NCBI GenBank assembly: GCA_003645435.1
Contig: QNFD01000056.1
Span: 1 to 11,127, forward strand
DNA from: Gammaproteobacteria bacterium
Lineage (GTDB): Bacteria; Pseudomonadota; Gammaproteobacteria; GCA-001735895
Length of the DNA stretch: 11,127 bases
Direction of reading: 5' to 3'
Both the position numbers and the translations under genes were made by a program. Below are positions 1-10,157 of this stretch, in pieces (within the stretch, counting starts at the first letter, position 1; each line of letters starts with the position of its first letter). Below the pieces are notes generated by a model. It was not told where the DNA came from. It ran no database searches and saw only the letters and a list, made by a program, of their open reading frames with translations.

Positions 1-10
1 AATCTGATTT

Positions 11-2050
11 TCACTGGCTTATCCCACTATGCCTTAACAAGGCTTCAATATTCGGTTCACGCCCACGAAAGCAGCGGAAAGATTCCATTGCGGGCCTGGA
101 ACCACCCTTTTCGAGCACGCACTGTAGAAATCTTTGGCCGGTCTCAGGATTGAAAATTCCTTCTTCTTCAAATGCCGCAAAAGCATCGGCGGACAGAACC
201 TCCGCCCACTTGTAGCTATAGTAACCCGCTGCATAGCCACCTGCAAAAATATGTGAAAAGCCATTCTGGAAGCGATTTATCTGCGGAGTACTGGCGACCG
301 CGATATCTTCCCGCACCTGGTCCAGGGTCTGCTGAATCTGCTCCGCCGTAGTGACGTCGGCTTGCTGATGCAGGCATATATCAAACAGGGAAAATTCGAT
401 CTGGCGCAGCATTTGCAACGCGCTCTGAAAATTACGCGCGGCCATCATGCGCTCGTATAGGTCTCGAGGTAACGGCTCATCGCTCTGATAGTGACGCGCA
501 AACAATTGAAGGGCATCGTATTCCCAACAAAAGTTTTCCATGAACTGGCTAGGCAATTCGACGGCATCCCATTCGACACCGTTGATGCCGGCCACATCCG
601 GTACGTCGATACGCGTGAGCAGGTGGTGCAATCCGTGACCAAATTCGTGGAATAGCGTGATTACTTCATCGTGAGTGAAGAGCGCGGGTTCGTCGCCCAG
701 TGGCGGCGTCAGGTTGCAGGTCAGGTAGGCCACCGGTAGCTGGGTTTTACCGTCGATGCGATACCGGTTTATGCATTCATCCATCCACGCACCGCCGCGC
801 TTGTTTTCACGCGCATAGAGGTCCAGGTAAAACTGGCCAAGCGGTGCGCCCTCGGCATCTTCAATCTGGTAAAAGCCGACGCTCTGATGCCAGCGATCGA
901 TACCTTCGTCGGCACGGCTTATCCTGATACCGTAAAGCCGGGCGACAATCTCGAACAAACCCTCGATCACTCGCTTGTCGGAAAAGTATGGCTTCAGGTC
1001 TTCGTCTGATACCTGGTAGCGATGCTGTTTCAGTTTTTCACTATAGTAGGCCCAATCCCATGCTTTTAACTCACCTTCGAAGCCGAGCGACTCGGCATAG
1101 GCCTGGCGCTCCCGAACTTCATCGATGGCGGCCTGGCGCGAACGCGCAGCGAGATCGTGGAGGAATTCAAGCACCTGCTCGACGCTGCTCGCCATTTTGC
1201 TTTGTAACGAGTACTCGGCATAGCTGGAAAATCCCAGTATTTTCGCCTTTTCCTGCCTTTTCGCTACAATATCTTGCATTATCGGGGCATTATCCCAGAT
1301 TTTATCGGTAATCCCCTGATCCGAAGCGCGCGTTACATAGGCTTCGTAAATGGCCCGACGTAACGAACGGTTGTCGGCATAGGTGATGACGGCAAGGTAA
1401 CAGGGCATATCCAGCGTCAACCGATAGCCCGGCAGCTCTTTTTGCTCGGCAAGCTGTCGCAGCATGGCCACTGCATACCCGGGCAAACCCGCCAGGTCGA
1501 CTTCATCCTCGGTCAGGTATTGCCAGGCCTGGGTCGAGTCGAGCAAGTTGTTTTCAAAACGCGACTGCAGCTCCGACAGTTGCGTCTGGATTTGCTGGTA
1601 GCGCTTCCGGTCTTCACCTTCGAGCTCGACGCCGCCGAGCCGAAAATGCAACAGGGCATCGGTGATGGTCTTTTGCTGGGCCGGTGAGAAACCGGCGAAA
1701 TCACTGGATTCGGCAATGCTGCGATAACCCGTGTAAAGCGCGTAATTCTGACTTACTTCGGTCGCGTATTCGCTCAGTAGTGGCAGGCAGTTGTTGTAGG
1801 CATCACGCAATTCCGGGCTGCTTTTGACTGAATTCAGGTGGCGTACCGGCGACCATGCTTTTTCCAGGCGATCATTCATCAACGAAAGCGGTTTGATCAG
1901 TTCATCCCAGTTCGGCTGCGTCTGCTTGCTGAGATGAGCTATCGAGTCCCGGTTCTGATCGATCAACTGGGTGATTGCGGGCTGAATCATGTCGGGACTG
2001 ATTTCGCTGAACGCTGGCAGGCTACCGGGATTGAGTAAAGGATTGGTCAA
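11..2050 (-). CDS. prlC: Oligopeptidase A (M3 family zinc metallopeptidase)
   Basis: This is a cytosolic zinc endopeptidase that degrades short peptides, including cleaved signal peptides in E. coli. The 679 residues match the usual length of about 680. The catalytic HEFGH motif is at residues 468-472 (zinc ligands H468 and H472, catalytic E469). The third ligand should be E498, in VELPSQ. A conserved C-terminal tyrosine-rich segment, YAAGYYSYKW, is at 606-615 and belongs to the substrate-binding side of M3 enzymes. The start codon is TTG. I accept it because the N-terminus MTNPLL is the E. coli PrlC N-terminus and the next methionine is only at residue 21. No convincing Shine-Dalgarno sequence is visible. 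It lies 57 bp after the GIDE-like gene on the same strand, with no terminator seen between them, so read-through from the lemA operon is possible. No signal peptide. TGA stop at 11-13. Confidence 0.96.
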   Translation of the reverse strand: MTNPLLNPGSLPAFSEISPDMIQPAITQLIDQNRDSIAHLSKQTQPNWDELIKPLSLMNDRLEKAWSPVRHLNSVKSSPELRDAYNNCLPLLSEYATEVSQNYALYTGYRSIAESSDFAGFSPAQQKTITDALLHFRLGGVELEGEDRKRYQQIQTQLSELQSRFENNLLDSTQAWQYLTEDEVDLAGLPGYAVAMLRQLAEQKELPGYRLTLDMPCYLAVITYADNRSLRRAIYEAYVTRASDQGITDKIWDNAPIMQDIVAKRQEKAKILGFSSYAEYSLQSKMASSVEQVLEFLHDLAARSRQAAIDEVRERQAYAESLGFEGELKAWDWAYYSEKLKQHRYQVSDEDLKPYFSDKRVIEGLFEIVARLYGIRISRADEGIDRWHQSVGFYQIEDAEGAPLGQFYLDLYARENKRGGAWMDECINRYRIDGKTQLPVAYLTCNLTPPLGDEPALFTHDEVITLFHEFGHGLHHLLTRIDVPDVAGINGVEWDAVELPSQFMENFCWEYDALQLFARHYQSDEPLPRDLYERMMAARNFQSALQMLRQIEFSLFDICLHQQADVTTAEQIQQTLDQVREDIAVASTPQINRFQNGFSHIFAGGYAAGYYSYKWAEVLSADAFAAFEEEGIFNPETGQRFLQCVLEKGGSRPAMESFRCFRGREPNIEALLRHSGISQ

Positions 2051-2107
2051 GATCTGGTCTCTGTGGTGAGAATGAAAGGCGCTAGTCTACTGATCCCGGT
2101 CAATCAA

Positions 2108-2719
2108 TCAAATCGGATAAAACGGTCGCATCGTGGAAATTACGATGCGCGTAACGAGTAATAAAAATGCCGCGCACAGCGATACGTAGGCATAGATTTT
2201 TTTGCGCGCTACCAGTTCCTCTTCCTCGTTCGCTGACAGAATATAAGGATGGCCATTATCTTGCGGACGCGAAAGAATGTGATGCCCTCGATCTTCGCTA
2301 TTCAATTTTACCAGCACCTGCTTACGCGCTGCAGCCCTGATTGCCTTCCACTCCTGTTTCTGAATTTTTCCATTCTGCTCAAAATTGAATTCGCCGGCGG
2401 GTTCGGTATGCACTGTGCGAAACCAGCGGAGCGCATAAAGCGCGGTGGCGGGACGGATCAGGCGTTCACGGAAGCGATAGTGGCCAAAACCGAGCTGGAT
2501 CCAGCTCGCCCTGGTCGGTGCCCGGTTGCGCGCGTCCGTGTCGTTGCCATACCAGGTGATATCCATTTCCGGAATGACGTGGGCATCATCAGGATCAACG
2601 ATGCAGGCGCCGTAGCAGAAGTAGACCAGGTATCCAAACAATGCCAGCAGCGCCGTGTACAGGACCACGTAATCCGACCCTGACAGCGCCAGGACTTCAG
2701 ATTCAAGCCAGGAATACAT
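2108..2719 (-). CDS. Two-TM membrane protein, GIDE-like, paired with LemA
   Basis: A 203-residue protein without a name I can assign firmly. There are hydrophobic segments at about residues 18-40 and 176-196, so the middle forms a roughly 135-residue loop. The stretch FRERLIRPATALYALRWF (83-100), and HILSRPQDNGHPYILS followed by an acidic run and a terminal TM helix (147-190), resemble the pattern of GIDE-domain proteins (the mitochondrial MUL1-type membrane domain), which have bacterial homologues next to lemA. That assignment is from memory of the family pattern. Between these blocks, residues 112-123 (N-F-E-Q-N-G-K-I-Q-K-Q-E) read as an EF-hand-like loop, with N112, E114, N116, G117, I119 and E123 in the canonical positions. 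The ATG is preceded by a good GGAAG ribosome binding site. It starts 22 bp after the lemA stop, so the two are almost certainly co-transcribed. Function unknown; a membrane partner of LemA is inferred. Confidence 0.85.
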   Translation of the reverse strand: MYSWLESEVLALSGSDYVVLYTALLALFGYLVYFCYGACIVDPDDAHVIPEMDITWYGNDTDARNRAPTRASWIQLGFGHYRFRERLIRPATALYALRWFRTVHTEPAGEFNFEQNGKIQKQEWKAIRAAARKQVLVKLNSEDRGHHILSRPQDNGHPYILSANEEEELVARKKIYAYVSLCAAFLLLVTRIVISTMRPFYPI

Positions 2720-2741
2720 GACTGCTTCCGGGCGCCGCGAA

Positions 2742-3317
2742 TCAGGTTTCGAACAGTTGTTTTACACTGACATCCGCAATTTCGTCGGCTACGAACTCCA
2801 ACAGGTCACGCGGACCAAAGCCAAATAATCTGGCCACGATCAGGTCGGGAAAGGTTTCGATGTCGATGTTATTGATGTTCACGGATTCGTTATAAAATTC
2901 GCGTCGGTCAGCGATGGTATTTTCAAGCGCGCTGATGCGCCCCTGTAAATGCTGGAAGTTTTCATTGGCGCGCAATTCCGGGTAATCCTCGGCCAGCGCA
3001 AACAGCTGTCCCAAACCCATGCGTAACGCACCCTCGGCCAGCCCTAGACCGGGAACGTCCTGACTCTGCCTCGCCTCGGAAACCCGCGAACGCGCCTGCA
3101 TCACCTTTTCCAGGGTATCCTGTTCAAACTTCATGTACTGCTTGCAGGTTTCGACCAGCTTCGGGATTTCGTCGTGGCGCTGCTTTAATAAAACATCGAT
3201 GTTCGACCAGGCCTTTGAAACATTGTGTTTGAGTCGCACGAGGTGATTGTAAATACTGACGACGTACAGCGCCAACCCAACCACCATAGCCAGGAATATA
3301 ATGCTGGCAATATCCAT
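2742..3317 (-). CDS. lemA: LemA family membrane-anchored protein
   Basis: A 191-residue LemA-family protein: one N-terminal TM helix (about residues 4-23), then a mostly helical domain. Family signatures are YNHLVRLKHNVSKAWSNIDV (23-42), LLKQRHDEIPKLVE (43-56), YPELRANENFQ (112-122), and later a FYN block followed by IETFP. The topology implied is a short N-terminus, an anchor, and a coiled helical bundle. The biochemical role of bacterial LemA proteins is poorly defined, so no reaction is claimed. This is a different protein from the Pseudomonas sensor kinase GacS, formerly also called LemA. The start is ATG with AAGGAT seven bases upstream. A candidate sigma70 promoter lies at 3348-3377. 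It is the first gene of a two-gene unit with the GIDE-like protein, and is separated from gyrB by the palindromic element. Confidence 0.93.
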   Translation of the reverse strand: MDIASIIFLAMVVGLALYVVSIYNHLVRLKHNVSKAWSNIDVLLKQRHDEIPKLVETCKQYMKFEQDTLEKVMQARSRVSEARQSQDVPGLGLAEGALRMGLGQLFALAEDYPELRANENFQHLQGRISALENTIADRREFYNESVNINNIDIETFPDLIVARLFGFGPRDLLEFVADEIADVSVKQLFET

Positions 3318-3347
3318 CGGGTTTATCCTTTTTATTGAATGATTCCC

Positions 3348-3377
3348 AATATATAGAGATTATTCTAATAAAATCAA
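3348..3377 (-). promoter_or_regulatory. Candidate sigma70 promoter for lemA
   Basis: On the minus strand a -35-like TTGATT (3372-3377) and a -10-like TATATT (3348-3353) are separated by 18 bp. The -10 would place the transcript start some 20-25 bp upstream of the ATG, so the ribosome binding site would fit inside the leader. The TATA-rich run also allows a shifted -10 (TATATA) with a 16-bp spacer. The promoter ends just outside the palindromic element, so lemA seems to have its own promoter and not to depend on gyrB read-through. Confidence 0.4.
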
Positions 3378-3387
3378 GGAGTTGCTA

Positions 3388-3565
3388 AGCCCGTATATAT
3401 CACCTTTTTACGTCGCGAGGGCGTCGCAAAGCGCACTGTGGCGCGCCGCACGGACCAGAGGTCCGCGCCGGCGTAGTTTAACTACGTTTAGCGGGCCGTC
3501 GGGAGTACGGCGTGTCACAGTGCGCTTTGCGGCGTCCGCAGTAGTAAAACGGTGATATATACGGG

Positions 3566-3567
<2 letters not shown>
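3388..3567. repeat. 180-bp nested palindromic intergenic element
   Basis: The ends are a perfect 17-bp inverted repeat, AGCCCGTATATATCACC at 3388-3404 and its complement at 3551-3567. Inside, a second perfect 16-bp pair, CGCAAAGCGCACTGTG at 3425-3440 and its complement at 3516-3531, is joined to the first by partly paired sequence (one indel, some mismatches). The centre holds smaller hairpins: GGACC/GGTCC at 3452-3464, a 7-bp-arm palindrome CGTAGTT-T-AACTACG at 3472-3486, and GCCGT/ACGGC at 3495-3511. As DNA it could form a cruciform; as RNA, a long branched hairpin. It has no coding capacity. The right end supplies two bases of the gyrB TAG stop. GCTA occurs just outside the left end (3384-3387) and across the right end (3565-3568), a weak hint of a short target duplication. 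There is no U-tract, so it is not a standard intrinsic terminator. It looks like a MITE-like or REP-like repeat; the class is unproven. Confidence 0.85.
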
Positions 3568-7050
<3,483 letters not shown>

Positions 7051-7082
7051 AAGCGCCTCGGCTCACCCCTATAAACGTATCC

Positions 7083-8183
7083 CTACAAGCGCATCGGCAT
7101 AACAACATACAGGCTCGACTCATCAGCGGTATCGCTGATAATGGCGCTACTATTTGAGTCCTTGAGTTTTACCTGTACTTTCTCCGAACCGAGAACGTTC
7201 AAAACGTCGATCAGATAGGTCACGTTGAAGCCGATCTCCATATCCGCCTCGTCGTAATCGACCTGCAGTTCTTCTTCAGCTTCTTCCTGGTCTGGGTTGT
7301 TGGCCTGTATTGAGAGGTTTCCAGACGAAAAGCTCAAACGTATGCCGCGATACTTTTCGTTCGACAGAATTGCGATACGGCTCATCGAGTGTTTCAGAGT
7401 CTCACGATCGACCTGCATGATTTTATTTCCATCGACCGGAATAACGCGCTGGTACTCAGGAAATTTGCCGTCGATCAGTTTCGTGGTGAAGACCAGTGAA
7501 TCGGTTTCGACACGCAGATGATTCTGACTCATTTCGCACCTGGCTATGCTATCTCCGGAATCGAGCAACCGTGACAGTTCCAGGACTGCCTTGCGCGGTA
7601 TGATAATCTGCCTGTCTTCGCTAACCCCACTTTCAAGCTCAAGTTCGCTTAACGCCAGCCGATGGCCATCGGTTGCGACCAGTTTGATGCTGTTTGGCGA
7701 TATCTCCATCAGTATTCCGTTAAGGTAATAGCGAACATCCTGTTGAGCCATCGCAAATGATGTCTTTTCAAACAAACCCTTTAACTGGTTCTGCGAGATT
7801 TCAAACGCCTGCTGAACCTCAATTTCATCGAGGCTCGGAAAATCCCGAGCAGGTAAAGTGGAAAGCGTAAAACGGCTGCGCGCAGACGTTAGCGAAACCC
7901 TGGTTTCATCGATGTTGAAATTAATCTGCGAACTATCCGGCAAGGCCTTGCAGATATCGAGCAACTTGCGCGCGGGAATGGTTGTCTGAAAATCCTCGCT
8001 TCCATCGGAGGTAACACTCGCAACCATTTCGATCTCGAGATCGGTTGCGGATAACGTAAGGTCACCACCCGTTGACTTAAGTAATATGTTACCTAGTATC
8101 GGTAAAGTCTGCCTTCGCTCGACGGCACCGATAACCTGTTGGAGGGGTGCGAGGAGGTCTTCTCTTTTAATAGTAGTTTTCAT
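7083..8183 (-). CDS. dnaN: DNA polymerase III beta sliding clamp
   Basis: The ring-shaped dimer that tethers polymerase III and other DNA enzymes to the template. Its 366 residues are exactly the E. coli length. Recognisable blocks are TLPILGNILL near the start, RSRFTLSTLPARDFPSLDE, FAMAQQDVRYYLNGIL, VATDGHRLA, ILSNEKYRGIRL, ANNPDQEEAEEE, MEIGFNVTYLIDVLN and the terminal VMPMRL, which forms part of the clamp-binding cleft. It begins ATG AAA ACT. A run of alternating T and A sits directly upstream in place of a Shine-Dalgarno sequence, so initiation probably relies on an unstructured AT-rich leader. It lies 197 bp downstream of dnaA. That gap is long enough for its own promoter; a TATGAT hexamer on the minus strand (8264-8269) is possible but lacks a good -35. 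TAG stop at 7083-7085. Confidence 0.98.
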   Translation of the reverse strand: MKTTIKREDLLAPLQQVIGAVERRQTLPILGNILLKSTGGDLTLSATDLEIEMVASVTSDGSEDFQTTIPARKLLDICKALPDSSQINFNIDETRVSLTSARSRFTLSTLPARDFPSLDEIEVQQAFEISQNQLKGLFEKTSFAMAQQDVRYYLNGILMEISPNSIKLVATDGHRLALSELELESGVSEDRQIIIPRKAVLELSRLLDSGDSIARCEMSQNHLRVETDSLVFTTKLIDGKFPEYQRVIPVDGNKIMQVDRETLKHSMSRIAILSNEKYRGIRLSFSSGNLSIQANNPDQEEAEEELQVDYDEADMEIGFNVTYLIDVLNVLGSEKVQVKLKDSNSSAIISDTADESSLYVVMPMRL

Positions 8184-8209
8184 TATATATATATATTACT
8201 GTGTTTATT

Positions 8210-8235
8210 AGTAACCCGGGTATCATTGGGTAACT
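8210..8235. repeat. Hairpin in the dnaN leader
   Basis: AGTAACCC (8210-8217) pairs perfectly with GGGTAACT (8228-8235) around a 10-base loop. On the dnaN transcript it would lie some 25-50 bases before the start codon. No U-tract follows, so it does not look like a terminator. It may be a leader structure or a protein-binding inverted repeat within the origin region. Confidence 0.5.
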
Positions 8236-8310
8236 TTGCTTTTATCTTTAAATTCAGCACCTTATCATACTATTTCGGGTTTTCTTTCTGTTAGCCTCTT
8301 ATTACTAAGC

Positions 8311-8319
8311 TGTGAATAA
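8311..8319 (-). promoter_or_regulatory. DnaA box (TTATTCACA)
   Basis: Reads TTATTCACA on the minus strand and fits the DnaA box consensus TTATNCACA. It lies 37 bp from a perfect box in opposite orientation, in the dnaN-dnaA gap. Confidence 0.7.
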
Positions 8320-8356
8320 CTACGGGATAAAAAGGCCTTCTTTTTTCATCTATAGC

Positions 8357-8365
8357 TTATCCACA
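8357..8365 (+). promoter_or_regulatory. DnaA box (TTATCCACA)
   Basis: A perfect high-affinity DnaA box, 15 bp from the dnaA stop codon, in the AT-rich dnaN-dnaA gap. It pairs with the inverted box at 8311-8319. Confidence 0.8.
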
Positions 8366-8380
8366 GCTTCTACCGTACTT

Positions 8381-9697
8381 TTAGTTACTCAACATTCGCC
8401 CGAGGATTTCGACATCTTCATCGATACGCCGATCTTCACTGCGTAACTCCACTATTTTACGGCATGCGTGCAGCACAGTCGTGTGATCGCGCCCACCGAA
8501 AGCGTTCCCGATCTCCGGCAAACTGTGCCGCGTCAATGATTTTGCCAGCGACATCGCGATCTGGCGTGGCCGCGTGATCGAGCGGTTGCGCCGGCTCGAT
8601 AAAAGATCCGCGACACGAATCTTGTAGTACTCGGCTACCAGTTTCTGAATATTATCGATGGTTATCGGCTTATCCTGCACGGCAAGCAATTCTTTCAGAG
8701 CCAGGCGTGCGAATTCCTGGGTAATCGCCTGCCCGGTAAAACGTGCGTGTGCAACCACGCGTTTCAATGCACCCTCGAGTTCGCGGATGTTCGACTTGAA
8801 ACGCTCGGCTATGAAAAAGGCAACATCGTAGGGTACATCGGCACGGATTTGTTCCGCCTTGCTGTTCAGTATCGCAACCCGGGTTTCGAGATCGGGTGGT
8901 TTTATATCGACCGCAAGACCCCAGCCCAGACGGGAGCGGATGCGATCCTCGAGACCTTCGATTTCCTTGGGAAATCGATCGCAGGTGATCACCATCTGCG
9001 CATGTGACTCGTAAAGTGAATTAAAGGTGTGGAAAAACTCTTCCTGGGAGCGGCTCTTGTCGGCGAGAAACTGGATATCGTCGATCAATAGCGCGTCTAG
9101 ACTGCGGTAGGAGTTCTTGAAATCGTTCATGCGGCTATGCTGTAAGGCCTTGACCATATCCGACACGAAGCGCTCGCAATTGACATAGAGAATGTTGGCG
9201 TCGGGGTTGTTTTCGCGTATCTGGTTGCCGATCGCATGCATCAGGTGGGTCTTACCGAGGCCAACGCCACCGTAAATGTAGAGCGGGTTGTACTCTCCCC
9301 CCGGCTGGCTACTGATCTGGATCGATGCGGCCCGTGCCAGCTGATTGGACTTGCCTTCGACGAAATTCCTGAATTTCTGCGAATCGTTGAGGCCCGAGGA
9401 GCGGTAGGCACGAGGCGGGGGGCTGGATGCGGTTGCCTCGGGTACGATGCCACGGTTTTGAGAACCGATAGAGAGGCTTACCGAAATCGATTTGCTGTCA
9501 TCGAGGCTGGTGACAAGTTCTCGAATGCGATCGAGAAAGTGTTTACGCACCCAGTCCATGACAAAACGATTGGGCGCCAGCAATTTGAGCGTATTCGGGT
9601 CCTGCTCGATCTGTAATGGCAAAATCCAGGTATTCAGCTGTTGTTCACTGATTTCGCCTTCGAGACAGGAAATACATTGTTGCCAGATTAAATTCAA
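8381..9697 (-). CDS. dnaA: Chromosomal replication initiator protein DnaA
   Basis: The AAA+ initiator that binds DnaA boxes and melts the origin. It has 438 residues, shorter than E. coli (467) mainly because the linker domain II (about 78-105, with a SSPPP stretch) is short. Domain I begins [20 protein letters not shown]+ motifs are Walker A GGVGLGKT (143-150), Walker B LLIDD (203-207), a box [13 protein letters not shown] with arginine finger R256, and sensor 2 near RELEGALKR (305-313). The DNA-binding signature [15 protein letters not shown] is at 401-415. The start codon is TTG. It is chosen because the N-terminus aligns with E. coli DnaA (LWQQC, then APNRFVLDWV, here [10 protein letters not shown]). 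The ribosome binding site (GCGGAAA) is weak. A TATAAT hexamer touching a DnaA box upstream suggests autoregulation. First gene of the leftward dnaA-dnaN-recF-gyrB cluster. Confidence 0.98.
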   Translation of the reverse strand: MNLIWQQCISCLEGEISEQQLNTWILPLQIEQDPNTLKLLAPNRFVMDWVRKHFLDRIRELVTSLDDSKSISVSLSIGSQNRGIVPEATASSPPPRAYRSSGLNDSQKFRNFVEGKSNQLARAASIQISSQPGGEYNPLYIYGGVGLGKTHLMHAIGNQIRENNPDANILYVNCERFVSDMVKALQHSRMNDFKNSYRSLDALLIDDIQFLADKSRSQEEFFHTFNSLYESHAQMVITCDRFPKEIEGLEDRIRSRLGWGLAVDIKPPDLETRVAILNSKAEQIRADVPYDVAFFIAERFKSNIRELEGALKRVVAHARFTGQAITQEFARLALKELLAVQDKPITIDNIQKLVAEYYKIRVADLLSSRRNRSITRPRQIAMSLAKSLTRHSLPEIGNAFGGRDHTTVLHACRKIVELRSEDRRIDEDVEILGRMLSN

Positions 9698-9771
9698 ATT
9701 TTTTCCGCTAGTCCGTTATTCCGTGGGAATACAACACGAAGTCGCATGCTTGCCATTGCCCAGCCCCCAAT

Positions 9772-9777
9772 ATTATA
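9772..9777 (-). promoter_or_regulatory. Candidate -10 element of the dnaA promoter
   Basis: TATAAT on the minus strand is a perfect sigma70 -10 hexamer about 75 bp upstream of the dnaA TTG, implying a leader of roughly 65-70 bases. No good -35 is seen at the usual distance. A DnaA box lies one base upstream, where -35/-10 spacer contacts would be, so DnaA binding should block RNA polymerase. Confidence 0.5.
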
Positions 9778-9778
9778 C

Positions 9779-9787
9779 TTATCCACA
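9779..9787 (+). promoter_or_regulatory. DnaA box (TTATCCACA) upstream of dnaA
   Basis: A perfect DnaA box, the only clear one in the dnaA-rpmH gap. It directly abuts the TATAAT of the putative dnaA promoter and can therefore act in autorepression, origin binding, or both. Confidence 0.82.
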
Positions 9788-9859
9788 GCCCGCGCAAAGA
9801 GGGGAATTCAAAAATCAGCAATGAATCAGTATTGTTTTGCCTGCTAATCCTCCCGTGTT

Positions 9860-9901
9860 GGGCTTTAGCCCCCGATGTAAAACGGTGAGAGGTGCGGGCT
9901 A
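9860..9901 (+). repeat. Short hairpin plus sequence like the end of the 3388-3567 element
   Basis: GGGCT-TT-AGCCC (9860-9871) is a tight 5-bp hairpin. It is followed at 9877-9901 by GTAAAACGGTGA, six variable bases, then CGGGCTA. The right end of the palindromic element (3544-3568) has the same two blocks with the same spacing, 21 of 25 positions identical by eye. TAGCCC (9866-9871) can also pair with GGGCTA (9896-9901). This may be a degraded or minimal member of the same repeat family, or a coincidence. Confidence 0.45.
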
Positions 9902-9946
9902 GCGGTACATAAAGCGTAAAAACTGACCGATTGCAGTAATTATTTA

Positions 9947-9975
9947 TTGACGTAGCGCAAGTCTAACAGTACATT
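9947..9975 (+). promoter_or_regulatory. Candidate sigma70 promoter for rpmH-rnpA-yidD-yidC
   Basis: A -35 TTGACG (9947-9952, 5 of 6 consensus) and a -10 TACATT (9970-9975, 4 of 6) are separated by exactly 17 bp. Transcription would start near 9982, giving a leader of about 40 bases that includes the GAGG ribosome binding site at 10010-10013. Confidence 0.55.
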
Positions 9976-10021
9976 GTCGCGCCTTGTTGAAAGGGACAAA
10001 CAGTGAGCCGAGGCGCTCGAT

Positions 10022-10156
10022 ATGAAACGTACATTTCAACCCAGTAAAATTAAGCGAGCCAGAACACATGGTTTCCGTGCGCGTATGCAAACCCGCGGCG
10101 GCCGAGGTGTTATTAAGGCGCGTCGCGCGAAAGGCAGAGCGCGTCTCACCCCATAA
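10022..10156 (+). CDS. rpmH: 50S ribosomal protein L34
   Basis: A 44-residue, highly basic protein of the large ribosomal subunit. It begins [19 protein letters not shown] and ends with the arginine-, lysine- and glycine-rich [11 protein letters not shown], the classic L34 pattern. Family members are 44-47 residues. The ATG has a GAGG ribosome binding site eight bases upstream, with a good promoter about 40 bases before it. It is the first gene of the rightward operon. The rnpA GTG comes one base after the TAA stop. Confidence 0.97.
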   Translation: MKRTFQPSKIKRARTHGFRARMQTRGGRGVIKARRAKGRARLTP

Positions 10157-10157
10157 C

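Larger units (their letters stand above)
8184..8380. other. dnaN-dnaA intergenic region, candidate part of oriC
   Basis: The 197 bp between the dnaA stop and the dnaN start is AT-rich and non-coding. It contains two DnaA boxes near the dnaA end (8311-8319, 8357-8365), an 8-bp inverted repeat (8210-8217 and 8228-8235), and a TATATATATATATTA run next to dnaN that could melt easily. Boxes plus an AT-rich run resemble the layout of an unwinding region, as in origins where boxes flank dnaA. No GATC site is present here or in the dnaA-rpmH gap, so this is not an E. coli-like Dam/SeqA origin. It could also simply be the dnaN promoter and leader. Confidence 0.5.
9698..10021. other. dnaA-rpmH intergenic region, candidate oriC
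   Basis: The 324 bp between divergent dnaA and rpmH is non-coding. From dnaA outward it holds the dnaA leader, a TATAAT hexamer, one perfect DnaA box (9779-9787), a short GGGCT/AGCCC hairpin (9860-9871), a sequence like the end of the 3388-3567 element (9877-9901), an AT-rich patch around 9936-9950, and a strong-looking rpmH promoter. Gene divergence places the replication start here or on the other side of dnaA. In Pseudomonas the origin lies in this interval, but there it has several DnaA boxes; I find only one clear box here, so the functional origin may use both flanks of dnaA. Confidence 0.55.

Noticed and set aside
2249..2683. Plus-strand ORF of 144 codons antisense to the GIDE-like gene
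   Set aside because: The minus-strand frame has TM segments, a good ribosome binding site and an operon position; the antisense frame has no recognisable domain.
8331..8349. AAGGCCTT followed by a T run as an intrinsic terminator
   Set aside because: The inverted repeat is only 8 bp with no loop, and the T run is on the strand with no upstream gene; on the dnaA strand there is no terminal U-tract after it.
9236..9616. Plus-strand ORF of 126 codons inside dnaA
   Set aside because: It is antisense to dnaA domains I-III, with no start signal and no family pattern.
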